Assembly (NCBI GenBank): GCA_026394395.1
Contig: JAPKYK010000006.1
Location: forward strand, 62,001 to 126,000
DNA from: Methanomassiliicoccales archaeon
GTDB lineage: Archaea > Thermoplasmatota > Thermoplasmata > Methanomassiliicoccales > UBA472
Direction of reading: 5' to 3'
DNA: 64,000 nucleotides
The notes under the pieces were generated by a model that was given only the letters and a program-made list of their open reading frames with translations, made no database searches and was not told where the DNA came from. Each line of letters begins with the position of its first letter. The stretch's first letter is position 1. The position numbers were made by a program, and so were the translations under genes. Of the stretch, positions 37,747-46,257 are shown one piece after another.

Positions 37747-38316
37747 TCACTTCAAGGTCACGATCTGATCGCACACTAACTGCAGCATCTCGAGCACCTC
37801 CGGCTTCATCTGCTCCTCCATGCTGAGCAGCACCGGATACGCTCCCCGCGACTTGATGCTGGCCGTCAGCACTTGCATGAACTCATAGAGCATGCGCACG
37901 TCGTTGTGCGCCGCCAACGAGCTGATGGAGTCTAGTATCACCACGAACTCCTTTCCCTTCCCCTTGCGGAACAGGTACTCCATCTTGAGCACGATGTATT
38001 CCAGCATGGTCGGGCTCTCCACGAAGACGGTGTTGGCAGACTCTCCGCTGCCGCATTCCATGGTGGCAAAGGAGATGCAGTCCACGAACCGCAGCTTGGA
38101 GGTGTCTATCTCCAACGATTCGAGCGCGGAACGTATCGTTGACGAGGGGACGGTCACGGAGATGAAGATCACCGACAGTCCTTTCTTATTACTGAAGCGG
38201 TCGATCAGGGCGGTCAGCGCGTCGAAGTACGCCTCCACGCTGATGTTGAAGTCGATGGACAAGGCCGGGCCGAGCTCCTCCAACCGGCTCAATATCTGCG
38301 GCGAGACCTCCTCCAT
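37747..38316 (-). CDS. P-loop-less KaiC-like pseudo-ATPase
   Basis: A 189-residue RecA-fold-like protein. It has the Walker-B-like strand and following helix of KaiC relatives (FVVILDSISSLAAHN, then YEFMQVLTASIKSRGAYPVLLSMEE), but no GxxxxGK[ST] motif anywhere. The region ~85-105 (ATMECGSGESANTVFVES) is unusual. It resembles the C-terminal domain of the DUF835 protein at 12799-13806. Its ATG lies one base after the stop of the intact ATPase gene, so the two are co-transcribed and probably form a complex. Function unknown. Confidence 0.7.
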   Translation of the reverse strand: MEEVSPQILSRLEELGPALSIDFNISVEAYFDALTALIDRFSNKKGLSVIFISVTVPSSTIRSALESLEIDTSKLRFVDCISFATMECGSGESANTVFVESPTMLEYIVLKMEYLFRKGKGKEFVVILDSISSLAAHNDVRMLYEFMQVLTASIKSRGAYPVLLSMEEQMKPEVLEMLQLVCDQIVTLK

Positions 38317-38317
38317 C

Positions 38318-39028
38318 TCAAACCCCCCTGAGCATGGGCGTGACGAACAAGCCCTCGGACGTCATATCCATTACGTACTTGGCCCGAGAGTGCGCCACCC
38401 CGGCCATCTTGACCACTTCGATAATTCGGTAGTTGTCGCCGCGGCGCACCGCGGTGCCCAGTTTGATGATCCCGTCGCACATCATCTGCTCCGCGCGGTT
38501 GGTCTCATCACCCTCCGTGACCAGCAGGGCGGTGCACTTGGCCTCGAAGAGCGCTTTGGAAAGGGACAGCAGGAAGGCGCGCCCCACCCACTCCTCCATC
38601 TCCATCATCAGCGGGTTCGTGGCGTCCAGCACCAGTCGGGTGGCGCCCACGCTCTTGATGGCGTTGACTATGTCGGCGACGATGGCTCCAGCCTCCGTCT
38701 TGGTGATCCGTCCGTCGTCCCTCTCCCCGGAGCCCATCTCGTTGATGTGCTTCAGGACCACCTGCCCCTTGTCGAATATCTTGGGATCGGCGTAGTCCAG
38801 GTCGGGAACGTAGGTCAGTAGCTTGCTGGGGGCGTGGACCGTAGAAACGTAAAGGCCTTTCTGACCGGCCATGGCTCCCCGGATAAGGAACTCAATGGCG
38901 AAGAGCGTCTTGCCGGCCCCGCAGGGACCGGACACCGATACCATCCCCCCGGTGGGGAAGCCTCCGCCGACGATGCGGTCGATGCATTCCATTCCGGTGT
39001 TGCACTTCGGTCCAGGGGAGACGGCCAT
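38318..39028 (-). CDS. KaiC-like ATPase
   Basis: A 236-residue single-domain KaiC/FlaH-type ATPase. It begins with TGMECIDRIVGGGFPTGGMV, has Walker A GPCGAGKT, and a Walker-B strand TRLVLDATNPLMMEME. It is followed by the P-loop-less partner gene (one-base gap) and then by the pilin genes on the same strand. FlaH in archaella is a KaiC-like ATPase, so a link to surface filaments is conceivable, but no FlaI/FlaJ homologue is in the window. A TATA-like AAAAAATAATATATCC lies upstream in the gap shared with the divergent hps gene. Confidence 0.8.
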   Translation of the reverse strand: MAVSPGPKCNTGMECIDRIVGGGFPTGGMVSVSGPCGAGKTLFAIEFLIRGAMAGQKGLYVSTVHAPSKLLTYVPDLDYADPKIFDKGQVVLKHINEMGSGERDDGRITKTEAGAIVADIVNAIKSVGATRLVLDATNPLMMEMEEWVGRAFLLSLSKALFEAKCTALLVTEGDETNRAEQMMCDGIIKLGTAVRRGDNYRIIEVVKMAGVAHSRAKYVMDMTSEGLFVTPMLRGV

Positions 39029-39104
39029 GCCTTGATGATGATTATCTGGGGATATATTATTTTTTGAACGAAAAGATTAGTATCCTGGGGGAGATAGCAG
39101 GGGC

Positions 39105-40403
39105 ATGCAGCCGGTTTTACAGGTCGCTCTGGACCTCATGCACCTTAAGCGCGCCTTGGAGATCGCCCACGAGGCGGTGGACGGCGGGGCGGACTGGATA
39201 GAGGCGGGGACGCCGCTCATCAAGAGCGAGGGGGCGGAGTGCCTGCGTGCGCTGAAGAGAGAGTTCCCGGACCGGATTCTGGTGGCCGACATGAAGACCA
39301 TGGACGTCGGCGCTTTTGAAGTGGAAATAGCGGTCAAGGCCGGGGCCAATGTGGTGACCGTGCTGGGCCTTTCGGACGATGGCACCATCTCCGAGTCGGT
39401 GCTCGCGGCGCGCAAGTACGGCGCCGCCATCATGCTGGACCTCATCAACGTGCCGGACAAGGTCTCCCGGGCGAAGAAGGCCGAGGAGCTGGGCGTTTCC
39501 TACGTCTGCCTGCACGTGGGCATAGACGAGCAGATGAAGGGCGAGGGCTCGCCTCTGGACATCGTGTCCCAGGTGTCCTCGGCCGTCAGCATCCCGGTGG
39601 CCGTGGCCGGAGGAATCACCTCTGAGACCGCGCCGAAGATGATCGAGCACGGCGCGTCCATAATCATCGTCGGCGGCGGTATAATCAAGACCGGGAACGT
39701 AGGCAGCGCGGCCAAGGCCGTCAAGTATTCCATGAACAACGGCAAGGGATTGCCTGGCGCCCTGGTGCGCAAGTACGGCCAGGACGAGCTGTTCCAGGCC
39801 TTCGGCCGGGTCTCGACGTGCAACATCGCCGACGCGGCGCACAAGCGCGGGGTGATGGACAATGGCATCGTGCTGCGCAACGGGCATGGCGTGAAGGTCG
39901 TCGGCCGTGCGCTGACTGTACAGACGGCCAAGGGCGACTGGGCCAAGCCGGTGGAGGCCATCGACCGGGCCAAGAAGGGCGACGTCATCGTGATAGACGC
40001 CGGAGGCAGCGAGATCGCCGTGTGGGGCGAGCTGGCCGCCAACAGCGCCTTGATCAAGGGCGTGGCCGGCGTTATCATTGACGGGGCTGCGCGCGACATC
40101 GACGGGATATTAGATCTCAAATTCCCGTGCTTTAGCCGGCACGTATCGCCTCACGCCGGGGAGCCGAAAGGCTTCGGCGGTATCGGGCTGGAGATCGTGT
40201 GCGGCGGGCAGATGGTGCGCACCGGCGACTGGATCGTGGGGGACGAGAGCGGCGTTGTCGTCATCTCGCAGGAGCATGCCGTGGAGCTGGCCAACCGTTC
40301 CGTGGACGTTTTTGAGAGGGAGGAGCGCGTCAGGGAAGAGATCAAGCGCGGAGGCACCCTGTCCAGCGTCCAGGAGCTGGAGAAGTGGGAACAGGTCAAG
40401 TGA
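39105..40403 (+). CDS. hps: 3-hexulose-6-phosphate synthase fused to RraA-like domain
   Basis: A 432-residue two-domain protein. Residues 1-~215 are an orotidine-decarboxylase-fold hexulose-6-phosphate synthase, with the DxKxxD motif at Asp62/Lys64/Asp67 (VADMKTMD) and GGITSETAPKMIEHGASIIIVGG at the phosphate site. Residues ~225-432 are an RraA/dimethylmenaquinone-methyltransferase-like domain (STCNIADAAHKRGVMDNGIV, VIIDGAARDIDGI). In archaea this enzyme makes or consumes hexulose phosphate to supply ribulose 5-phosphate and to handle formaldehyde. The same fusion is annotated in other euryarchaea. Start ATG 39105; divergent from the KaiC-like operon. A T-rich stretch follows the stop. Confidence 0.93.
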   Translation: MQPVLQVALDLMHLKRALEIAHEAVDGGADWIEAGTPLIKSEGAECLRALKREFPDRILVADMKTMDVGAFEVEIAVKAGANVVTVLGLSDDGTISESVLAARKYGAAIMLDLINVPDKVSRAKKAEELGVSYVCLHVGIDEQMKGEGSPLDIVSQVSSAVSIPVAVAGGITSETAPKMIEHGASIIIVGGGIIKTGNVGSAAKAVKYSMNNGKGLPGALVRKYGQDELFQAFGRVSTCNIADAAHKRGVMDNGIVLRNGHGVKVVGRALTVQTAKGDWAKPVEAIDRAKKGDVIVIDAGGSEIAVWGELAANSALIKGVAGVIIDGAARDIDGILDLKFPCFSRHVSPHAGEPKGFGGIGLEIVCGGQMVRTGDWIVGDESGVVVISQEHAVELANRSVDVFEREERVREEIKRGGTLSSVQELEKWEQVK

Positions 40404-40763
40404 CCTTTTCTTTATTCTTAATTTCGTGACCGCTCGATCGTCAAATGGCCATGCTTTAGCTTGTTCCATTCAGTTGTAATTCTACTTTTTTATTAATTAT
40501 ATCAATTGTATTGTTGTTTTTGTTTGCTTCATAAACTATTTATTATACAATTATCTATACGAATACAATTATGCTCGATATACATCTAATAAAATACTCA
40601 TTAAGTATCAAAATTTAAAGCTAAATCCGTAGCGGCAACGAACCGAGAAGATACCGATGAATGGTGATCTCACATCCGGAGGGAGGGGAGTGCCCTTCCT
40701 CCCAAACCCCTTCGGCCTTTCGCGCAAGCGTTTATATCTTAGTGGATAGGAATAGGACGACCG
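40404..40763. other. 360-base intergenic region, AT-rich core
   Basis: No gene is supported here. 40404-40425 is T-rich and may end hps transcription. 40475-40620 is strongly AT-rich, unlike the surrounding GC-rich DNA, with several TATA-like strings. GGGAGG...CCTCCC (40681-40703) can form a stable hairpin. TTTATATCTT (40731-40740) is a likely TATA box for the PHP gene, making it near-leaderless. A small RNA cannot be excluded; no tRNA fold was found. Confidence 0.5.
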
Positions 40764-41471
40764 ATGCCCATCCCTCGCATCAACCTGCACACCCACACCC
40801 TCTATTCGGACGGCGACTTCACCGTGGAAGAGGTCGTGCGATCCGCGGTCCAGCAGGGCCTTACGCACGTGGCCATCACCGATCATTTCGAGACCTGCAA
40901 GGTCATCAACCCGCTGCGGCGCATGGATTTCGAGAAGTACCTACGCAACATCGAGCAGGTCAGGGAGGCGTTCAAAGGTCGGATCGAGGTCCTGATCGGA
41001 GTGGAGATAGATACCAACCCCGAACGTTGCCATCTTTACGAGCTGCCGTTCGACATGCTGAACCGTCTGGACCTGGTGCTTTTCGAGTTCGTCGAGGACC
41101 CCGCCCAGGGCGGCATCCCCCTCACCGAGCTGCGCTCGCTGGTGCGTGAGCTGCGCATCCCCTTCGGCTTCTGCCATTGGGACATGGACCGCATATATCC
41201 GAAGAGGGAGCCGGAGTGGCTCGCTGGCAAGCTCCAGGAGATGGACGCCTTCGTGGAGGTGCCCACGTCCCATCACTACGTCCGCGACGGCCGCTTCCTG
41301 TACGAGCACGGCGAACGGTTCTACCGGGCGTTCGACGGCAAGGTCAATGTCTCCATCGGCACCGACATGCACCACTCGCTCAGCGAGGTCGGCAACATCG
41401 GGCGGGGCATGAGCTTCCTGAAGAGCATCGGCCTATGCCGCCAGCTGCTTTTCAACGGAAGCGAGGGATAA
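40764..41471 (+). CDS. PHP-domain metal-dependent phosphoesterase
   Basis: A 235-residue PHP protein. Metal-ligand motifs are LHTHTLYSDGD (His9, His11, Asp16), AITDHFE, GVEIDTN, FCHWDMDR, and SIGTDMHH near the C-terminus. These are the usual signatures of PHP hydrolases such as histidinol phosphatase. No histidine biosynthesis gene lies nearby, so the substrate is open; it may be a nucleotide or sugar phosphate. It is a single-gene unit between the AT-rich intergenic region and convergent htpX. Confidence 0.85.
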   Translation: MPIPRINLHTHTLYSDGDFTVEEVVRSAVQQGLTHVAITDHFETCKVINPLRRMDFEKYLRNIEQVREAFKGRIEVLIGVEIDTNPERCHLYELPFDMLNRLDLVLFEFVEDPAQGGIPLTELRSLVRELRIPFGFCHWDMDRIYPKREPEWLAGKLQEMDAFVEVPTSHHYVRDGRFLYEHGERFYRAFDGKVNVSIGTDMHHSLSEVGNIGRGMSFLKSIGLCRQLLFNGSEG

Positions 41472-41496
41472 AAAATTGGGATGGGTTAAGGGGTTT

Positions 41497-42366
41497 TCAG
41501 TACTGGCCCATCTTGTTGGCCATCTGGCGCAGCCGCTTTATCCTCTCGGCCATGGGCGGGTGGGTCTGAAATATGGTCACCAGACTGCCTCCGCTGAAGG
41601 GGTTGACGATAAACATGTTGGAGGAGGCGGGGCTGCCGAAGCGGATAGGGTCGCGCTTGTTGGCCGATTCCAGCTTTTCCAGCGCCCGGGCCAGGTACAA
41701 AGGACGACCGATGAGCTTCGCCCCCTCGTAATCGGCCTTGTACTCGCGGTTGCGGGATATGGCCAGCTGGACGATCATGGCGGCGATGGGGGCGGTGATC
41801 GCTACCACAATGGCGATTATCATGCCCCCCTCGTTGCGACGGTTGTTGAACAGCGCCCCGTAGAAGGCGAAGCGCGCGGCGAAAGATATGGCTCCAGCGA
41901 TGGTGCTGGCCACGCTCATGATCAGGATGTCCCTGTTCCGTACGTGGGCCATCTCGTGGGCCATGACGCCGGACAGCTCTTCGTCGTCCAGCATGCGCAT
42001 CAGGCCCTCGGTGGCGCACACCACGGCGTTCTTGGGGTTGCGTCCGGTGGCAAAGGCGTTGGGCGTGTTGGTGGGTATGATCCCCACTTTGGGCATGGGC
42101 AGACCGTTCATGGCCGAAATGTTGCGGACCACCCGGAACAGCCTGGGCGCTTCCGCTTCGCTGACGATCTTCACCCGGTAGGACCACAGCACGATCTTGC
42201 TGGAGAAGAAGTACGAGACCAGGTTGATCAGCCCGGCGAGCACCAGGAACATCATGGCGCCTAGCACCCAGTTGCCGAGGAAAAAGGAACCGACTAACCA
42301 GCCGATGGCCACGAACAGGCCGAACATGAAGACGAAGAGCCCCAACGTTCTGATGGTAGCGCCCAT
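41497..42366 (-). CDS. htpX: HtpX-like membrane metalloprotease (M48)
   Basis: A 289-residue zinc protease of the membrane quality-control type. Two N-terminal membrane helices are followed by the zinc motif GVMAHEMAHVRNRD, two more helices (ASTIAGAISFAARFAFYGALF and IIAIVVAITAPIAAMIVQLA), then SRNREYKADYEGAKL, which supplies the third zinc ligand, and FQTHPPMAERIKRL at the end. ATG 42366 is preceded by AGGTGA at eight bases; a GTG four codons earlier overlaps that SD and is less likely. Confidence 0.93.
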   Translation of the reverse strand: MGATIRTLGLFVFMFGLFVAIGWLVGSFFLGNWVLGAMMFLVLAGLINLVSYFFSSKIVLWSYRVKIVSEAEAPRLFRVVRNISAMNGLPMPKVGIIPTNTPNAFATGRNPKNAVVCATEGLMRMLDDEELSGVMAHEMAHVRNRDILIMSVASTIAGAISFAARFAFYGALFNNRRNEGGMIIAIVVAITAPIAAMIVQLAISRNREYKADYEGAKLIGRPLYLARALEKLESANKRDPIRFGSPASSNMFIVNPFSGGSLVTIFQTHPPMAERIKRLRQMANKMGQY

Positions 42367-42519
42367 GTCACTTTTCACCTGGCAACGTTGATGATGGCCG
42401 CCGTATTTAAGATTTGTTAAAGCTTCTATAAAAACGTATCTTAATTAAACTGACGCCAGCGTTGTTTCACCGCCCTCGCAACCCTTATTATCGCACAGGC
42501 TTTCGGAGGACCGATAGCA

Positions 42520-43464
42520 ATGAGAGCTGTTGTAACAGGTGCGGCGGGGTTCATCGGCAGCACCCTCACCGACCGCCTGCTGGCGGAAGGGCATGAGGTA
42601 GTGGCGGTCGACAATTTTGACGATTATTATTCGGGCAAGATGCGCTTCCTGAGCAAGCATCTGGAGGACCCCAAGTTCCGCCTAGAGGAGATCGACATCC
42701 TGGACCTGGGCGCCCTGCGCCAGAGCTTCGAGGACGCCGACGTAGTGTTCCATCTGGCGGCCCAGGCCGGGGTACGCATTTCCGTGAAAGACCCCATGAA
42801 ATCGCACCATGCCAACACCACCGGCACGCTGAACGTGCTACTGGCCGCCCGCGACGAGGGTGTTAAGCGCGTCGTCAGCTCATCGTCCTCTTCGGTCTAC
42901 GGCAACGCCGTGCGCCTCCCGGCCCGGGAGGAGGATCCCACCGTGCCCATATCCCCCTACGCGGCCAGCAAGCTCGCCGCGGAATATTACTGCTCGCTGT
43001 TCTACAAGCTGTACGGGCTAGAGAGCATCTCCCTGCGCTACTTCACCGTATACGGACCAAGGCAGCGTCCGGACATGGCCATACGCATCTTCACCGACAG
43101 GGCGTTGGACGGCAAGCGCCCCAAGATCTTCGGCGACGGGGAACAGACCCGAGACTTCACTTTCGTAACCGACGTGGTCGATGCCATCCGCCGCTGCGCC
43201 GACTGCCCTGACCCCAAGGGCGAGCCGCTCAACGTCTGCAGCGGCTCCACCGTCACCGTCAATCATGTGGTGAAATTCATTCTGAAGGCTACAGGGCGCG
43301 AGGACCTGAAGCCGGAGTATCTGTCCCCGCAGCCGGGGGACGTGGACGCTACTTGGGGCGACAACACCAAGGCAAGAAATCTACTGAGCTGGGAACCGCA
43401 GGTGAAGATAGACGAAGGGTTGCGCCTCTTCGTCGACTGGTATAAAAAGGAAGGAAGGGTTTAG
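42520..43464 (+). CDS. NAD-dependent sugar epimerase/dehydratase (GalE-like)
   Basis: A 314-residue extended short-chain dehydrogenase. The NAD motif is TGAAGFIGS (6-14), the catalytic pair is Tyr147/Lys151 (YAASK), with serines at SSSSSVYG, and substrate motifs RYFTVYGPRQRPDMAI and GDGEQTRDFTFVTDVVDAI. These match nucleoside-diphosphate-sugar 4-epimerases, of the UDP-glucose, UDP-GlcNAc or UDP-glucuronate type. The exact sugar cannot be read from the sequence. It could supply sugars for N-glycosylation of the many surface proteins here. Its stop overlaps that of the convergent gene. Confidence 0.88.
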   Translation: MRAVVTGAAGFIGSTLTDRLLAEGHEVVAVDNFDDYYSGKMRFLSKHLEDPKFRLEEIDILDLGALRQSFEDADVVFHLAAQAGVRISVKDPMKSHHANTTGTLNVLLAARDEGVKRVVSSSSSSVYGNAVRLPAREEDPTVPISPYAASKLAAEYYCSLFYKLYGLESISLRYFTVYGPRQRPDMAIRIFTDRALDGKRPKIFGDGEQTRDFTFVTDVVDAIRRCADCPDPKGEPLNVCSGSTVTVNHVVKFILKATGREDLKPEYLSPQPGDVDATWGDNTKARNLLSWEPQVKIDEGLRLFVDWYKKEGRV

Positions 43465-44057
43465 AGCGCGACGTACACCACGTTGCGGCCCTTCTGTACG
43501 GCGCGGATGACGCCCTTCTCCACTAGTTCCAACAACCTCTGGGAGAGCTCTTCCTCCTCCATGGGCACGGCCTTGGAGAGCTCGTGGAAGGTGCGCCCTT
43601 CCCTTAGCTGGTCCATCAGCTGCTGGCGGGCGCGCTCGGCCATGATCTTGGCCTCGGCCACGGCGATCTCTTCCTTCCGTTCGGCTATGATGGAATCGGC
43701 GTAGGCGCCGACCTTCTCCTGGACCGCGGCCTTGAACTTGGCGGGGTCCTCGTCCAGCAGGCCCTTCATCTCCATGGGCTCCAGGTCGAACTCGCGCAGG
43801 CGGAGCAGGTGCTCCCGGTAACCGACGTTGGGCTGCCCATCCATCGCGCCCAAGGTGGGTATGTACCGCACCTCTTGCCCTTTGAGGGCGGAGTGCAGCT
43901 CTTCCACCAGGGCGTCCAATTCGCCCTCGTTCAGCACGTCGATCTCGTAACCGGGGGTGCCGGGGACCTTCTTGAAGCCCTTGTTGACGAAGACCTTGTC
44001 CACCAGACCGGGGGAGCTGCCGTCGCTGGAGTAGATGACCCTGATGTACGCCTTCAT
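43461..44057 (-). CDS. hypothetical protein with C-terminal winged-helix-like region
   Basis: A 198-residue protein that I cannot assign. The N-terminal ~100 residues are mixed alpha/beta (MKAYIRVIYSSDGSSPGLVD). A charged helix follows (residues ~105-145, ERKEEIAVAEAKIMAERARQ), then a segment consistent with a winged helix (FHELSKAVPMEEEELSQRLL and a beta-wing RAVQKGRNVVYVAL). It is divergent from the primase small subunit gene with a 95-base gap. A DNA- or RNA-binding role is inferred. Confidence 0.6.
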   Translation of the reverse strand: MKAYIRVIYSSDGSSPGLVDKVFVNKGFKKVPGTPGYEIDVLNEGELDALVEELHSALKGQEVRYIPTLGAMDGQPNVGYREHLLRLREFDLEPMEMKGLLDEDPAKFKAAVQEKVGAYADSIIAERKEEIAVAEAKIMAERARQQLMDQLREGRTFHELSKAVPMEEEELSQRLLELVEKGVIRAVQKGRNVVYVAL

Positions 44058-44152
44058 TCGAATCGGGGCAAAATATCCGCGGCCTGTAATATAGTTTGGT
44101 ATGCTAGATCCGTCGTATCACACCATTACAACCTTTTTATTCGGCCTAGGTC

Positions 44153-45367
44153 ATGGGGAAGGTCGTGAACAGGGAGGTCGAGTTCGCCATGAACCTCTTC
44201 CGGGAATACTACCAGAGGTCCCCGCCGCCTGCACCGGCGGACCTGCGGGACCGGGAGTTCGGCTTCATGTTCTTCGACCGGGACTTCGTCCGCAGGCACA
44301 TGGGCTTTCTGGAGGAGAACGATTTCCGACGCTTCCTGCTCAACCAGGTGCCATCGCATGTCTACTACTCTTCAGCTCTTTACGAACGGCCGTCGGCGCC
44401 GACCATGGACCTCAAAGGGTGGAAAGGGGCGGACCTAATATTCGACCTGGACGCCGACCATATAAGGGGGGCGGAGGGGCTTTCCTATGAGGATATGCTC
44501 AAGCTGGTCAAGAAGGAGGCGGCGGCGCTGCTGGACCGCTACATCTTTGGCGAGCTTGGTTTCGAGGAGCGCTACGTGCGCATCGCCTTCTCCGGTGGAC
44601 GTGGTTACCACGTGCACGTGCACCATCCCAAGCTGCTCCGCCTGGGCTCGCACGAGCGCGGGGAGATCATCGACTTCGTCACCGGCACCGACCTGGACCT
44701 GGACACGGTGTTCCCCTCGGCCGCCAGCATGAAGAAGGACTTCAAGGACAAGGTGAAGGTGGAGCGGGCCTTCCGCGTCCCGGGGAAGGACGAGGGGGGC
44801 TGGAAGCGTTTGGGCCGCCTGTCCCTGGAGAAGGTGGCCGGGGACGTCAAGGTCATGAGCAACCAGGGGCTGCGGGAGAGGTACCCCGTTCTGCTCAAGG
44901 CCAAGGAAGCCACCCTGGACGAGATGAGGCGGTCGCTGCACGAGCGCCGGGGGGACTCCACCGGGCTGGAGCTTATCCTGCGCGACGACAGCTTGGAATA
45001 CCTACCCTCCGACCGGGCCAAGGAGCTGTTCATGCAGATGGTGCTCGGTTCGCTCAAGGAGCGGATGGCCGGGCAGATAGACGAACCGGTCACGCGGGAC
45101 GTGAAGCGCCTCATCCGGCTTCCGGGGTCGCTGCACGGCAAGACCGGGCTCCGGGTGGTCACGCTGACCAGGGACCAATTGGACGGCTTCGACCCACTGC
45201 GGGACGCGGTGCCGGAGGCCTTCCCGGAAACGCCGGTGAAGGTGCGGCTCAAAGAGAAGCTGGACATACACGTGAAGGACTTCCAGGTGCAGGGGGCGGA
45301 TGATATGGACGTGCCGACCTATGCCGCCCTGTTCCTCGTCCTGCGCCGATGGGCTATCCTTGCGTGA
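44153..45367 (+). CDS. priS: DNA primase small (catalytic) subunit PriS
   Basis: A 404-residue archaeo-eukaryotic primase that makes RNA primers with PriL. Catalytic aspartates are Asp98 and Asp100 in LIFDLDADH. SGGRGYHVHVH (147-157) is the nucleotide-binding histidine motif, and RLIRLPGSLHGKTGLRV is the conserved C-terminal motif. The length is in the normal range. A TATA-like CTTTTTATTC lies 20-30 bases upstream, so the message is nearly leaderless. The large subunit gene is not in this window. Confidence 0.95.
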   Translation: MGKVVNREVEFAMNLFREYYQRSPPPAPADLRDREFGFMFFDRDFVRRHMGFLEENDFRRFLLNQVPSHVYYSSALYERPSAPTMDLKGWKGADLIFDLDADHIRGAEGLSYEDMLKLVKKEAAALLDRYIFGELGFEERYVRIAFSGGRGYHVHVHHPKLLRLGSHERGEIIDFVTGTDLDLDTVFPSAASMKKDFKDKVKVERAFRVPGKDEGGWKRLGRLSLEKVAGDVKVMSNQGLRERYPVLLKAKEATLDEMRRSLHERRGDSTGLELILRDDSLEYLPSDRAKELFMQMVLGSLKERMAGQIDEPVTRDVKRLIRLPGSLHGKTGLRVVTLTRDQLDGFDPLRDAVPEAFPETPVKVRLKEKLDIHVKDFQVQGADDMDVPTYAALFLVLRRWAILA

Positions 45368-45417
45368 CTCGAGTGGGAACCTTTATTAAGTGTCCAGGGA
45401 ATTATTCGCGCGACCCC

Positions 45418-46257
45418 ATGAAATATGACAGCGGGAAGTTCGAAGGAGGATATCGCCTCGAGCACATCCATAAGACGAAGAGATTGCTGTTCCTGGCTCA
45501 GGCGGCCATAACCATCGTGTTCGCCATCTACCTCCTGCTGGTCGCGAGCGGCTTCACCATACTGCCCTTCTTCCTCAGCATCAACGCCTTCCTTTACTTC
45601 GTGCTCATCATGCTGCTGCTGATCAACATCGAAGGCTTCTTCTTCATCATCCTAGAGATGCGCTTCGTCAAGAGCATCAGCACCAAGTTCATCATAACCC
45701 AGAGGGGCTTCCGCTCCTCGGTGGTGTGGGCCATCGTGGCCCTCTTGGTCGTTCTGGTCTTCTGGACCTCCGCCGTCCCGGCGATGGCCGCGGACGCCAT
45801 GCAGGAGTCAGGGACCGTGGTGGCCGGGGAAGGCGTACCGGCCATCCTGACCACCGCCAACTCCGACATATTTGGAGTGATGGAACTGAATACGCTGGAT
45901 TTCGTGGCCCACGGCGAGGCCCAGGTCTTCATCCTGTCGGAGCATAATTACGATATGTTCAAGAACAGCGGGGAGGACGTCCTGGGCAGCTACCGCATCA
46001 ACACGGACAACTATTACGCCGACCCGGAACTGACCGTCGACTTCCCCGATTACGCCCACGGTGAGTTCTACATCCTGATATACAGCGAGAGCGGCCACCA
46101 GATCGATGTGGACTATACCTACACCAAGAACGTGTCCGAGAGCATGATGACCTATCTGCCGCTAATGTCCATGCTGTTCCTGATAGCGCACTCGGCCTGG
46201 GCCATATACATGCTGGCCATCAACAAGCGCTACGTCACCGGCGGCATCTACCGGTGA
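45418..46257 (+). CDS. membrane protein of unknown function
   Basis: A 279-residue protein. Two hydrophobic helices near the N-terminus (LLFLAQAAITIVFAIYLLLV and FFLSINAFLYFVLIMLLLIN), a third (WAIVALLVVLVFWTSAVPAM), an extracytoplasmic beta-rich domain of ~100 residues, and a C-terminal helix (YLPLMSMLFLIAHSAWAIYM). ATG 45418 is preferred over the frame start at 45349 because the TATA-like TTTATTAAG near 45381 predicts transcription from ~45407. No family is recognised. It overlaps the convergent radical SAM gene by 10 bases. Confidence 0.65.
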   Translation: MKYDSGKFEGGYRLEHIHKTKRLLFLAQAAITIVFAIYLLLVASGFTILPFFLSINAFLYFVLIMLLLINIEGFFFIILEMRFVKSISTKFIITQRGFRSSVVWAIVALLVVLVFWTSAVPAMAADAMQESGTVVAGEGVPAILTTANSDIFGVMELNTLDFVAHGEAQVFILSEHNYDMFKNSGEDVLGSYRINTDNYYADPELTVDFPDYAHGEFYILIYSESGHQIDVDYTYTKNVSESMMTYLPLMSMLFLIAHSAWAIYMLAINKRYVTGGIYR

